From the NCBI RefSeq assembly GCF_900452395.1, contig NZ_UGNV01000001.1:1947501-2011500 (forward strand): a DNA stretch of 64,000 nucleotides. Direction: 5' to 3'. Within the stretch, counting starts at the first letter, position 1. The number at the start of each line of letters is the position of its first letter. The notes beneath the pieces were generated by a model. The model had not been told where the DNA came from and searched no databases. It saw only the letters and a list, made by a program, of their open reading frames with translations. The translations under genes and the position numbers were made by a program. Origin of the DNA: Legionella beliardensis. GTDB taxonomy: Bacteria > Pseudomonadota > Gammaproteobacteria > Legionellales > Legionellaceae. Below are positions 16,768-25,226 of the stretch, piece after piece.

Positions 16768-18537
16768 ATGTTACCGCGTTTTAAAAAAGCCAGAGAGATT
16801 GCCGATTGGATGGACAGCAGAGATTATCCCCTGGTTGCCTGTTATGAAAATCAAATCGAGGGTTATTCACGAGCCGCTTTTTTAAGCGACTTAAGGCAAC
16901 TCCCGGCTGCAATTTTAGCTAAACATCTAGTGGACTGGAGAGAGATTACGATTTCTCGCTGTTTTAAAGGATTAAAAAGACTGCCGCTTATAAACGAAGT
17001 AAAAGAGGTCCTTAAGGCACTGGCTGAAAGATTAAATACATTACCTATAGAGTTAGATGCCCAAGCCATTGGAAATGCGTTGTATGGGTTACAGAGCATG
17101 GATGCCAAAAATGAGGCGGTGCAAGCGGTACTCTGCGCATTAGCTGATAAAATTACTGCCTCATCTGCAAGCTTAAATGCCCAAGAAATTGGGAATGCGT
17201 TGTATGGCTTACAGAACATGGATGCCCGAAGTGAAGCAGTGCAAGCCGTACTCAGGGCATTAGCTGATAAAATTACAGCTTCATCTGCAATGTTAAGTGC
17301 CCAAGCCATCGGGAATGCATTGTATGGCTTACAGAATATGGGTGCCCGAAGTGAGGCAGTGCAAGCCGTACTCAGGGCATTAGCTGATAAAATAACCACT
17401 TCATCCGCACGCTTAGATGCGCAAGCCATTGGAAATGCCTTGTATGGCTTACAGAATATGGATGCCCGAAGTGAAGCGGTGCAAATGGTACTCCAAGCAC
17501 TAGCGGCTAAAATAACCACTTCATCCGCAAGCTTAGATGCGCAAGCCATCGGGAATGCCTTGTATGGCTTACAAAACATGGATGCCCGAAGTGAGGCAGT
17601 GCAAGCCGTACTCAGGGCATTAGCTGATAAAATTACTGTCTCATCCGCAAACTTAAATGGCCAAGCCATCGGGAATGCGTTGTATGGCTTACAGAATATG
17701 GATGCCCGAAGTGAGGCGGTGCAAGCTGTACTCTGGACATTAGCTAATAAAATTACTGTCTCATCGGCAAGCTTAAATGCCCAAGAAATTGGGAATGCTT
17801 TGTATGGGTTACAGAATATGGATGCCCAAAATGAAGCAGTGCAAGCCGTACTCTGGGCATTAGCTAATAAAATTACTACCTCATCTGCACGCTTAAATGC
17901 CCAAGATATTGGAAATGCCTTGTATGGGTTACAGAATATGGGTAACTTTAGAGCGCTTCCCGCCTTAATTAAACACCTGACTAACAAATACCCTGCCGAT
18001 TTTTCGTACGAAAAGACACCATTAGAATGGCAAATGGCGGTCGCCAGCTACCTTACCATTGCCTATCAGACTCAAAATGTGAACTTACGAGCCTTGATTA
18101 GTCAGCACTTAAAAAGGCTTTTTCCTACCTGCTCAACAAACCAACCCAATGAAATAATCAAACAGATAGAAACCATGTTTATTAACAAATTAAAATTAAC
18201 CCATGTTAAAAACAGCCAGATTGATTTGCATCACTTAGACTACTTGTCTGCATCGTTGCTGTTAAATAAGGGACTTAAAGAGACAACAGGCGTCAACGCA
18301 ATCATTTTCGGCGCCGGCAGTCATAGCAAAAGCGCTCATCAGCATAAAATGAGAGACATCGTCGTTAATTATTGCCAAACCAATCATATCGCTACTAAAG
18401 AGTGGGAGAAAGGGAGAGTAAAATTAGATGCGCTGACACAGCCAAGCAATTCTAGCATATGGCGATCGCCTGGTTTTGTTTCTAATTTGAATGTTAAAGC
18501 ACCGGCATTTAATCCTCGAACTAAAGCTAGTAATTAA
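16768..18537 (+). CDS. Tandem 40-residue helical-repeat protein with a C-terminal Smr-like domain
   Basis: A 589-residue protein. After about 95 residues come seven full 40-residue repeats plus a partial eighth at about residues 97-390, each starting IGNALYGLQNMDARSEAVQA. The predicted two-helix unit, and the phrase AQxIGNALYGLQxM, resemble organellar OPR/HPR-type RNA-binding repeats (ANxLWALAKL-like). Residues about 490-550 resemble an Smr domain: IDLHHLDYLSASLL corresponds to the DLHG motif and IIFGAGSHS to the GKGxHS motif. The combination recalls plant PPR-SMR proteins, so a sequence-specific RNA-binding nuclease is a reasonable hypothesis. It has a good ribosome binding site (aaagagg) and stands alone. 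Both domain assignments are by eye. Confidence 0.7.
   Translation: MLPRFKKAREIADWMDSRDYPLVACYENQIEGYSRAAFLSDLRQLPAAILAKHLVDWREITISRCFKGLKRLPLINEVKEVLKALAERLNTLPIELDAQAIGNALYGLQSMDAKNEAVQAVLCALADKITASSASLNAQEIGNALYGLQNMDARSEAVQAVLRALADKITASSAMLSAQAIGNALYGLQNMGARSEAVQAVLRALADKITTSSARLDAQAIGNALYGLQNMDARSEAVQMVLQALAAKITTSSASLDAQAIGNALYGLQNMDARSEAVQAVLRALADKITVSSANLNGQAIGNALYGLQNMDARSEAVQAVLWTLANKITVSSASLNAQEIGNALYGLQNMDAQNEAVQAVLWALANKITTSSARLNAQDIGNALYGLQNMGNFRALPALIKHLTNKYPADFSYEKTPLEWQMAVASYLTIAYQTQNVNLRALISQHLKRLFPTCSTNQPNEIIKQIETMFINKLKLTHVKNSQIDLHHLDYLSASLLLNKGLKETTGVNAIIFGAGSHSKSAHQHKMRDIVVNYCQTNHIATKEWEKGRVKLDALTQPSNSSIWRSPGFVSNLNVKAPAFNPRTKASN
17065..17941 (+). repeat. Tandem 120-bp coding repeats
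   Basis: Seven complete units and the beginning of an eighth, each 120 bp, are nearly identical at the DNA level, including at synonymous sites. The differences are concentrated in a few codons: D or G after NM; RS, KN or QN; C, R, Q or W after VL; A, T or V before SS; and S, M, R or N before L. Such homogeneity points to recent unequal crossing-over or gene conversion, and copy number may vary among strains. Confidence 0.9.
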
Positions 18538-18565
18538 ACTTACTTCAACGCGCTTAAAGCATACT

Positions 18566-18591
18566 GTCTCAAAAAGCGACCTTTTTGAGAC
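18566..18591 (+). terminator. Hairpin terminator after the repeat-protein gene
   Basis: An 11-bp perfect stem, GTCTCAAAAAG with CTTTTTGAGAC, encloses the loop CGAC, 28 bp after the stop codon. It belongs to the same hairpin family as 1687-1713. Confidence 0.75.
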
Positions 18592-18781
18592 TACCTATCC
18601 CCTTGACTTAGCAAGTCATGCCTCAATTGTGACCACTGCCATTTATGTAGATGTAACGCTTTATTCTATTTGTTTATATGACGTAAAACCAATCACTACT
18701 CCTGTCTTTTCTAGCAATTGAGTTTATGGCAGTTTTAAGATGAGTTAAAATTAAGCATCAACTGTATTAACAAAGAATTTT

Positions 18782-19294
18782 ATGGCCCATCGTATTATGA
18801 TTATGGGACGCAGTGGAAGTGGCAAATCTACTTTTGCTTATCATCTGCATCAACAAACGAAACTCCCTCTCTATCATCTGGACAAGTATTTTTTTACAGA
18901 TTACTGGGTAGAGCGTGATTATCAGGAATTTTTGACTATTCAGCAGGCGCTTGTTAATCAGGAACAATGGATTATTGACGGCAACTCAACTAAATCCTTT
19001 GAGCTGCGCTATCAACGAGCGAGCGTTTGTATTTATTTTAATTATCCTCGCTATCGTTGTTATTGGCGGGTCTTTAAAAGACTTTTTTTTAAAGATAAAC
19101 GCATTGATGATCGCGCCAATAACTGTCCTGAAAAGGTGAGTTGGTCGCTTATAAAATATATGTGGGGTTTTGAACGGCGCGTTGAGGTTATTTTGCATCA
19201 ATTAAAAAGAAGCTACCCCCAAACTCAATTTATTGAGATCCGCTCTGATAAATTACTTAAGCTATTTAGCCAAAATTTCTTGACTGATTTATGA
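18782..19294 (+). CDS. P-loop adenylate-kinase-like NTPase (FlaR/topology-modulation family)
   Basis: A 170-residue protein that begins RIMIMGRSGSGKSTFA; the Walker A lies at residues 9-16. It continues with YHLDKYFF, a typical second block (HLDxxxW/F) of the FlaR-like subgroup, then WIIDGNSTKSFELR, and IYFNYPRYRCYWRVFKR with the lid-like Arg residues. The length fits the family. The substrate is unknown; members are annotated as DNA-topology-modulation or shikimate-kinase-like proteins without firm biochemistry. It is a single gene after the repeat-protein terminator. Confidence 0.8.
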   Translation: MAHRIMIMGRSGSGKSTFAYHLHQQTKLPLYHLDKYFFTDYWVERDYQEFLTIQQALVNQEQWIIDGNSTKSFELRYQRASVCIYFNYPRYRCYWRVFKRLFFKDKRIDDRANNCPEKVSWSLIKYMWGFERRVEVILHQLKRSYPQTQFIEIRSDKLLKLFSQNFLTDL

Positions 19295-19495
19295 TTAGTT
19301 CAGCCTGAACTAGTGAATGGCAGCAAAGAAACACTCCACCAGTGTAGGGAAGATTGCTATATGAGATTTAATAGTAGCGATACGCTACAGTAGCCTCATT
19401 AGGCCGTTAAGCTCAATGTAGTATTATAGCGATTGGCGAGGTCTTCCTAAACGTTAGTGACGGAGATCCTAATTTTGGCAGAGTGCTCTATTATC

Positions 19496-19711
19496 CTAGA
19501 AATTATCTGGATCATCATCTGTTAAAACACTAAGATTTGGGTCAAGCGTTTTTCCAGGAATTTTTCGCGTTTCATTGGCCCATTCGCCTAAATCAATGAG
19601 CTTGCAGCGCTCAGAACAAAAGGGCCTAAATGCATTTTGCACCTGCCACGTATTTTGCTTGCCACAGGTAGGACATACAACGTTTGGATGGTTATTCATA
19701 ACAGCCTTCAT
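19496..19711 (-). CDS. yacG: DNA gyrase inhibitor / zinc-binding protein YacG
   Basis: A 71-residue protein with four cysteines in the YacG pattern: Cys13 and Cys16 (CPTCGK), and Cys32 and Cys36 ([16 protein letters not shown]). The RPFCSxRCxxxDLxxW block is diagnostic. YacG binds one zinc and inhibits gyrase by contacting GyrB in E. coli. A start at Met5 (19699) is also possible. Its common partners coaE and zapD are not adjacent here, so the gene has been separated from the usual cluster. Confidence 0.92.
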   Translation of the reverse strand: MKAVMNNHPNVVCPTCGKQNTWQVQNAFRPFCSERCKLIDLGEWANETRKIPGKTLDPNLSVLTDDDPDNF

Positions 19712-19876
19712 TCATTTATATTAACTACAAGATAGATAAAAATAGAGTTTGCTTGTTATTAAGTTAGACTTATTTTAACCTCTTCTGTCTTATTAGTTTA
19801 GAAAAAAATAAACTATTTATCACTTAAATTAAAGCTATAGTTTCTTAATGTATTTTAATAGCTATATAAAAGGATT

Positions 19877-20476
19877 TTATAAGTTTAGGAATAGTTTTAA
19901 TTCTCTATGATTGAACCCTTTTTCTTTTATAAGATTTTTTGCCATTTCACTGGCTGAAATATCTGAATTATCATAAAATATTTTGGGAAATTTATCCTTC
20001 CATCTTTCATAATTATCCCAGTATTCTGCGACTCTATCTGAACCAACCCTATACTCCCTATTACAATCTCGCGCTAGATTTATAGCTTTCTTTGGCAAAA
20101 GAAATATAGGATAAAATATGTTTTCGTGTCCGATTTGGTTAAAAAGGCAATAAATCTCCCTGAGTGACCAAACATAATCTGCAATGACAACAAATCCAGC
20201 TTGTAAGTATATTTTGGCTTGTGATGCTAGCGCATTTTGCATAAGAGAAATTAAAGTATCAGCGCCATCTTCCCAAGGTTTCTTGTAACCCCCTTGCACC
20301 ATATTATAGAGTGAATCACATTCAATATGGATGCTCTTATTAAAAAGCTGGGCTAGGGCTTGTGCTAAAGTTGATTTTCCAGCACCAGGTGGCCCAGAAA
20401 TTAGAAAGATCTTTCTATTCATATTTGATTGACTCATTAGAATGGATAAATATACCGCGTAATTTTGAATGAGCAA
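19877..20476 (-). CDS. P-loop kinase (zeta-toxin/AAA_33-like)
   Basis: A 199-codon frame; Met19 (20422), giving NRKIFLISGPPGAGKSTLAQ, is the more natural start. The Walker A lies at residues 28-35 of the long form. IECDSLYNM supplies a downstream acidic residue, and the later RDCNREYR lid-like segment fits the AAA_33/zeta-toxin-like kinase group. The substrate is unknown. The 5' end of the long form runs into the copy-1 repeat (20466-20703), including the remnant of a signal-peptide gene, so the gene appears to have been joined to foreign upstream DNA. Confidence 0.7.
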   Translation of the reverse strand: MLIQNYAVYLSILMSQSNMNRKIFLISGPPGAGKSTLAQALAQLFNKSIHIECDSLYNMVQGGYKKPWEDGADTLISLMQNALASQAKIYLQAGFVVIADYVWSLREIYCLFNQIGHENIFYPIFLLPKKAINLARDCNREYRVGSDRVAEYWDNYERWKDKFPKIFYDNSDISASEMAKNLIKEKGFNHRELKLFLNL

Positions 20477-20703
20477 ATTATTAACAAAAAATTGGTTTTT
20501 TTATCATTAGAATATCTTTACAGAAATAAATTTTGTTAAGGATAACTTATATTGACTTAGACAGCAGCTCTGCTGAAGCAGCGTATGTATTTTAGCGGGA
20601 CTAGGAAGTCCCGCAATTCTAAGAAATTCATTACTATCTAAATACAATATCATCTCATCCAATCATTAAATTAAATAAAAAGTGGAGGTTTTATTTAAAT
20701 TAA
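20466..20703 (-). repeat. Copy 1 of a ~240-bp duplicated region
   Basis: Copy 1 matches 24904-25172 over almost its full length. On the minus strand it contains upstream non-coding DNA with the hairpin GCGGGACT/AGTCCCGC (20595-20614), a second CAGCAG/CTGCTG-type hairpin, a ribosome-binding region and a start codon at 20507. The start opens MIKKPIFC and then stops. That is the beginning of the secreted protein at 24511-24945 with a one-base loss. Copy 1 is therefore a stump of a duplicated gene start lying between the porin gene and the P-loop kinase gene. Confidence 0.85.
20595..20614 (-). terminator. Hairpin downstream of the outer membrane protein gene
   Basis: GCGGGACT and AGTCCCGC pair perfectly around an AGGA loop, about 105 bp after the porin stop codon. 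In the minus-strand direction it is followed by TAAAAT. It may end porin transcription or isolate the next gene. An identical stem occurs in repeat copy 2 at 25067-25086. Confidence 0.55.
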
Positions 20704-20719
20704 TCTTGATGAAAGAAAA

Positions 20720-21730
20720 TTACACAGCTCCGATCCATTTGATACCAGCATAAGCGCCATGTAGGCCGAAATCGCTTTGTAATCTCGTTTCTTGCGCTGT
20801 ATTTAAATCTAAATCACTGATGTGGAGAGGATTGAAGTAATTAACAACCATATAACCAACATCAAGCGTCAAATTACCTTGTGCTAGAGGAAATGTATAC
20901 GCTGCGCCGAGTTTAGCATCTAGCTCAGGTACTAAGCCTGTATAGGAAGAACGTACTGGCCGTGAGCGATTACCATCCTCATCACTGAATGGTGAATTAT
21001 TATAATATTTTGTTTCGCCAACCAGAGCAGCCACTGCGCCTTTACCATAAATAGCAAAGCCATTACCCCAGTTATACATCATATCTAGGCCAAGACGTGG
21101 ACCACCACCATTAAATTTTAATGTATCTGTCAGACTATCTGAACCATTTAAGTCAGCAAATTCAGGCGGTGCACCAGAAATAACTTGATTGGCGCGAAAT
21201 CTTGATTTTATCTGAGCATATTGAGCACCTGCATGAAAACGAATATCTTTAAATTCGCCAAAATCAACATGTTGGCCAAATTCAGCATTCACCGAATCAA
21301 AATCAGTATTACTATAATAGCGGGTTGCTAGAGAAATTGTATTAATTTCAGGCGCGCCTGGGACAAGAACAGTCCCTGGTATGGGTGTTAACCTATTTTC
21401 AAAATCTTCATGCCAACGCACCCAATTAACATTGAGATCATTGCCTGTATTAAAATGAAAGGAGCCCTCTAATCTAAAACCCCAGTCAAAATCATTGTCT
21501 AAATCTTTATAGATTCGGGTTCCACTAGCGCTACCAATATTAACAGCACTTAAATTTATGTTGCTATATAACGACTGTAAATAAAGCGCCTGTATACCCA
21601 CACCCCAGCCCATTGTTGGGCAAGGTACAGTAACATTTCCCGGCGTACAAACTGGGCCCATTGTACCTGAAAATCCTATACTACTACTTAAAAGACCAGT
21701 TGCTATTATTATCCCTTTAAGTTTAAACAT
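20720..21730 (-). CDS. Legionella-type major outer membrane protein (MOMP-like porin)
   Basis: A 336-residue protein with a signal peptide (residues 1-21, ending IGFSG). The mature N-terminus, TMGPVCTPGNVTVPCPTMGW, and the following GVGIQALYLQS are characteristic of the Legionella OMP (PF05150-type) family. The rest alternates hydrophobic and polar residues as in a beta-barrel, with features such as GFRLEGSFHFNTGNDLNVNW and the aromatic-rich end HGAYAGIKWIGAV. In L. pneumophila, MOMP is a cysteine-linked porin that also takes part in host-cell attachment. Several divergent paralogues exist per genome, so this may not be the principal one. Confidence 0.88.
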   Translation of the reverse strand: MFKLKGIIIATGLLSSSIGFSGTMGPVCTPGNVTVPCPTMGWGVGIQALYLQSLYSNINLSAVNIGSASGTRIYKDLDNDFDWGFRLEGSFHFNTGNDLNVNWVRWHEDFENRLTPIPGTVLVPGAPEINTISLATRYYSNTDFDSVNAEFGQHVDFGEFKDIRFHAGAQYAQIKSRFRANQVISGAPPEFADLNGSDSLTDTLKFNGGGPRLGLDMMYNWGNGFAIYGKGAVAALVGETKYYNNSPFSDEDGNRSRPVRSSYTGLVPELDAKLGAAYTFPLAQGNLTLDVGYMVVNYFNPLHISDLDLNTAQETRLQSDFGLHGAYAGIKWIGAV

Positions 21731-21926
21731 ACCATCCTTTCCTTTACTTAATAAAATTCCAGTAAGTTTATACTGTAGTAATTAGTATTTAGCAATTTTT
21801 TTAATACAGTTTGGGATGTCGTTGCCAAAATAAAAATTAAGTTATAATACCTTTTACAGGTTAATAAGCCCCTAAAATTCAAGTATATTTAAATAAATAT
21901 TTTTTATAATTTTTCTCATCAAAACT

Positions 21927-24089
21927 TTATATTGTGGAACAAAGCTGCGAGAACTCTTGCTCCAGCTCTTCATAGTTTTTATCTGATCTAAAACTTTTCG
22001 GGATACAATCATTGTATTGGGTAGGGCTTTTCTTATCCTTTAAAGCAGCTAAATTAACCATTACCTCATAAAAACTATGATTACCACCAGCAGCTAAATA
22101 AGCAAATACCGCTAAACCATACTCTTGCCATTCTTCAGCTGATAAATTGCAATAATAATTTGCTGCTTCAAATAAGCGCAGTGCATGCCCCGACAAACCT
22201 GATGCAAATGGCATTAAACCGTGAATAAATTTGCTATAAGTATCGCTTTTAACCTCAGGAGCAAATTCATCTAGTCCTCTTAAATGAGGAGGTACGGTAG
22301 TCTTATTTAAGCGCTTAAGGTAAACAGGATGTTGACTTATGCCCATATTGATCGTTGGTGAGGGAGCGCTATTAACAGTACAACGACCCCGTGTTAAATC
22401 ACTAGCAAATAAGGAATGTTTAACTATACTAAACGCTTGTTGATTTTTTAGCGAGCTTGCTTGTTTAATTAAACTTGGCAAGTAGCGACTAAAGATAGCA
22501 TGAATATGAATGATTTGAATTAAAGGTGTTTGATCATCGGCGAGCGCGTCTAAAGCCGCAGTCAACGCGTCTTTACCTGAATTAGGTAATCTTCCAAAAT
22601 AATGCTCGCCAAATAATTCTTCAGCAAATCGCTGATTTGATTGTAGCAAGCTTGAAAATTTATAATATTTCTTATTCACAATCTTGATGATTTGCTGAGA
22701 AATACGTGTTACCGCTGGCGGGACAGTGTTTAATACAGCAAGAGCAAGTTTACTTTCAAAATAGGCCTTATAATTTAAATTAAATTCTGTATTTAATAAT
22801 TTCTTTGTAAAATAGCGTTCACAATAATCAAAATAATTATCCCACAATGAAATAATTTTTTTCTGATGTTCTTTATCCTGGTTAAAATGATTAATAAGAC
22901 TTTCGTATTCCCCTAATTGATAATTGGGAAAATAGCCTAATAAATCATGTGCTACTAGTAAAACTTCATGTAACGAATGCAGGCCACCGCTGACTAAATA
23001 ACTTGCTATCGCGAGTACGTAGTTGTCTTTTAATTCTTGAGTTGGTAAAGCTAATAATAACTCTAACACACCAAGCATTAAAGTAGTCATCCCTGAGGGT
23101 CCAGAAACATAAGTTAAATCTTTATTTAAAATAGTTTGAATATGATTAGATGGGTAATAAGGTGCTTGACAGATGGCGTCCGGCTGCCAAGAAATAGTTT
23201 GAGGTAATTGTGGCAAGAGCTCACGGTCTTGCCGCAATAAACAAGTACCTAAGGTATTAGTTGATAAGTTTAAGGTAAAGTCCCCACGGCCGCGAGTTAA
23301 TTTCCAATCGCTAAAACAAGAAGCCCCTCGTAACTTACCATCAATAAAATCTTTCCTTAATTGTTGCGGTAAGCGCGACAAAGTCGCTTGATTACTTTTA
23401 CTGTTAACTTGATTTAAATAATCATAGAAACCACCTTTAAGTAGATAGTTTGGAAGCGGGGTTGCAAAATCAATATTTTCTCTTATTAAATACCTAGCAA
23501 AACTATAATGAATTAACAACACTCGAATAAAATTAGAGCTATTTACATTCTTTAATTCAGTTAGCAGATCAGTTAAATCATCTAGATTTTTTTCGAATTT
23601 TCCAAATGCTTCTTGTTCGCTAGATGTTTGAGAAATCTTAGCTAAAAAGAGTTGAACCTTAGGATGATTACTATTTTTTTCTAAAATCAAACTTAATTTT
23701 TGGGAAATTAAAGCCACAGCTTCAATCATTTTTTTTGGGGGATTAGTAGTATAAGCAATAGCAAAGAGCGATTCCAAATAGCGATTAAAAGGATTTTCCC
23801 AACGCTTTTTTAAAGACTGACCCTCTATATTGGCAAATTTTATAGAATAATATAATGGAATATACTGTTCTTCGCTTATATTATCTTTTAAGCCTTCTAA
23901 AGCCTGCAGAAAATTTTCTTTATCAAGCGGCTTATGATTGAGTAAATTATTTTTTATTGTTTCAATTAATAACGTTGTTGCTTCATTTTCTGGATTTTGT
24001 TTACGCGTTAATTTTGTCAAAAACCATAGAAGATAACTATAAATTTCTGTTGTACTAGTTAACGATAAAATTTGATTAAACTTAGCCAT
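21927..24089 (-). CDS. 720-residue hypothetical protein with an internally duplicated module, effector candidate
   Basis: A large, mostly helical, soluble protein with no signal peptide. A motif occurs twice: YVSGPSGMTTLMLGVLELLL followed by YVLAIASYLVSGGLHSLHEV (about residues 325-380), and FASGLSGHALRLFEAANYYC followed by YGLAVFAYLAAGGNHSFYEV (about residues 625-685). Each is preceded by a TRGRG/TRGRC element (about residues 264 and 565). I recall similar SGxSGxxxR and GGxHSxxEV motifs in Legionella effector-like proteins, but I cannot name the family. The invariant His and Glu in GxHSxxEV could be catalytic or structural. It is monocistronic, with a tiny ORF in its leader (24140-24250). 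Confidence 0.65.
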   Translation of the reverse strand: MAKFNQILSLTSTTEIYSYLLWFLTKLTRKQNPENEATTLLIETIKNNLLNHKPLDKENFLQALEGLKDNISEEQYIPLYYSIKFANIEGQSLKKRWENPFNRYLESLFAIAYTTNPPKKMIEAVALISQKLSLILEKNSNHPKVQLFLAKISQTSSEQEAFGKFEKNLDDLTDLLTELKNVNSSNFIRVLLIHYSFARYLIRENIDFATPLPNYLLKGGFYDYLNQVNSKSNQATLSRLPQQLRKDFIDGKLRGASCFSDWKLTRGRGDFTLNLSTNTLGTCLLRQDRELLPQLPQTISWQPDAICQAPYYPSNHIQTILNKDLTYVSGPSGMTTLMLGVLELLLALPTQELKDNYVLAIASYLVSGGLHSLHEVLLVAHDLLGYFPNYQLGEYESLINHFNQDKEHQKKIISLWDNYFDYCERYFTKKLLNTEFNLNYKAYFESKLALAVLNTVPPAVTRISQQIIKIVNKKYYKFSSLLQSNQRFAEELFGEHYFGRLPNSGKDALTAALDALADDQTPLIQIIHIHAIFSRYLPSLIKQASSLKNQQAFSIVKHSLFASDLTRGRCTVNSAPSPTINMGISQHPVYLKRLNKTTVPPHLRGLDEFAPEVKSDTYSKFIHGLMPFASGLSGHALRLFEAANYYCNLSAEEWQEYGLAVFAYLAAGGNHSFYEVMVNLAALKDKKSPTQYNDCIPKSFRSDKNYEELEQEFSQLCSTI

Positions 24090-24139
24090 AGTTCACCTGT
24101 TTTAATGAGTTTAATTTTTCATTTTTCTAAAAATAAAAA

Positions 24140-24250
24140 CTAGCACATCAGGTATAAAACAAGACGAACAGCTATAGAATTAAGCCTAGCTATTTGTTGT
24201 AAGAAAAGAATTAAAAAGGATAAAGACATAGTTAAACCTCGCTTTAGCAT
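24140..24250 (-). CDS. Possible leader peptide, small hydrophobic ORF
   Basis: A 36-codon frame starting at 24250, or 29 codons from the internal ATG at 24229, which follows the good ribosome binding site gagg. It encodes MSLSFLILFLQQIARLNSIA and a hydrophobic end. It lies about 50 bp upstream of the 720-residue protein on the same strand. It could be a membrane peptide or leader ORF, or chance. The remainder of 24251-24455 shows no gene. Confidence 0.3.
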   Translation of the reverse strand: MLKRGLTMSLSFLILFLQQIARLNSIAVRLVLYLMC

Positions 24251-24455
24251 ATTTATTATGCGCCTGCAAGCTGAGCTCAAATTGCGCATTTTGGAAAAAT
24301 ATAACATTTAATTAACCCCAATGCAACTATTTTTGTTTAACATAAGATCTATTTGATCTAATAATATCATTTTGATCGGGGGTAAAATCGAGTGTAATCA
24401 AAAAGCATTAAAGCGTGATTAATTTAATTGCTTAGCTGCTTTTATATAATATCGA

Positions 24456-24560
24456 TTAAGGAAGCAGCTTAATATTATACTCTGTGTTGTTAGACAATTT
24501 ATTTGTTCTTTTATAAAAAAAACCTGTTTTTTTTGAGTTTATTTTCTTTATTTGTATGCT
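24456..24560 (-). pseudogene. 3' tail of a lost CocE-type hydrolase gene
   Basis: The frame reads SIQIKKINSKKTGFFYKRTN, then KLSNNTEYNIKLLP and a stop. It aligns residue for residue with the end of the intact hydrolase at 42672-44792 (SMQIEQIKSEKAGFFYKRTN, then KLPNEEYDIQLHP). Only these 34 codons remain here. The last codons of the secreted-protein gene 24511-24945 overlap this stretch in a different frame. Confidence 0.85.
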
Positions 24561-24945
24561 TATAGAATTCATACCTAAAATTACCGGTAGCACCATTTTT
24601 AAAATTTTGCGGAACAATCGCTATTGTGATGACATCATGAAAATGAGGATAACATGTAAGCGTTGTCCCAGCTGCAACATCATATCGGCCAATCTGTCCA
24701 TTACCTGTATTGCAATGAATAGTAATAGTATCTGAAGGAAGACTATTGTAGAGGTCTGAAACTTGAACAATAAATTTTTTATCATCATGCAGGCCAAGTA
24801 GTTGGAAATAACCATCTTCTTGTGCTGCAATTGTCCAGGACGCTTGTTCATTCTGATTTATTAGATACTTAAAAGCCGGAACGTTTGCAAATACATTTGT
24901 AATCAATGAGCAAATTATTAACAAAAAAATTAGTTTTTTTATCAT
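24511..24945 (-). CDS. Small secreted protein with a foreign C-terminal tail
   Basis: A 144-residue protein with a signal peptide (residues 1-20, MIKKLIFLLIICSLITNVFA). The mature part (PAFKYLINQNEQASWTIAA onward) has two cysteines and looks like a small extracellular or periplasmic beta protein of unknown family. The last ~17 residues (KHTNKENKLKKNRFFL) are encoded by the remnant tail of a CocE-type hydrolase read in the wrong frame, so the native C-terminus was lost and replaced. The promoter region lies in repeat copy 2; copy 1 at 20.5 kb carries a stump of the same gene start. Confidence 0.7.
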   Translation of the reverse strand: MIKKLIFLLIICSLITNVFANVPAFKYLINQNEQASWTIAAQEDGYFQLLGLHDDKKFIVQVSDLYNSLPSDTITIHCNTGNGQIGRYDVAAGTTLTCYPHFHDVITIAIVPQNFKNGATGNFRYEFYKHTNKENKLKKNRFFL

Positions 24946-25172
24946 TAGAATATCTTTACAGAAATAAATTTTGCTAAGGATAACTTATACGTCTTAAAAT
25001 ACTAATATTTTTTGAAACTAGTATTGACTTAGGCGGCAGCTTTGCTGAAACAGCGTATGTATTTTAGCGGGACTAGAAAGTCCCGCAATCCTAAGACATT
25101 CCTTACTACTTAAATACAATATCATCTCATCCAATCATTAAATTAAATAAAAAGTGGAGGTTTTATTTAAAT
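24904..25172 (-). repeat. Copy 2 of the ~240-bp duplicated region
   Basis: Copy 2 matches 20466-20703 and has about 34 extra bp near 24990. It supplies the upstream region, the hairpin GCGGGACT/AGTCCCGC (25067-25086) and the first codons of the 24511-24945 gene. It ends at 25172 with the shared ttatttaaattaat. Confidence 0.85.
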
Positions 25173-25226
25173 TAATAAGGTTGCTTATCCAAAAGCAAAT
25201 CTTTAATCAAGGGCTTAAAGTCTCCT

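Noticed and set aside
17065..17941. CRISPR-like regular array
   Set aside because: The 120-bp period is a coding tandem repeat in one long frame, not short repeats with unique spacers.
16863..17987. 374-codon open frame antisense to the repeat protein
   Set aside because: It only mirrors the homogeneous repeats; it has no ribosome binding site, and the sense protein has clear domains.
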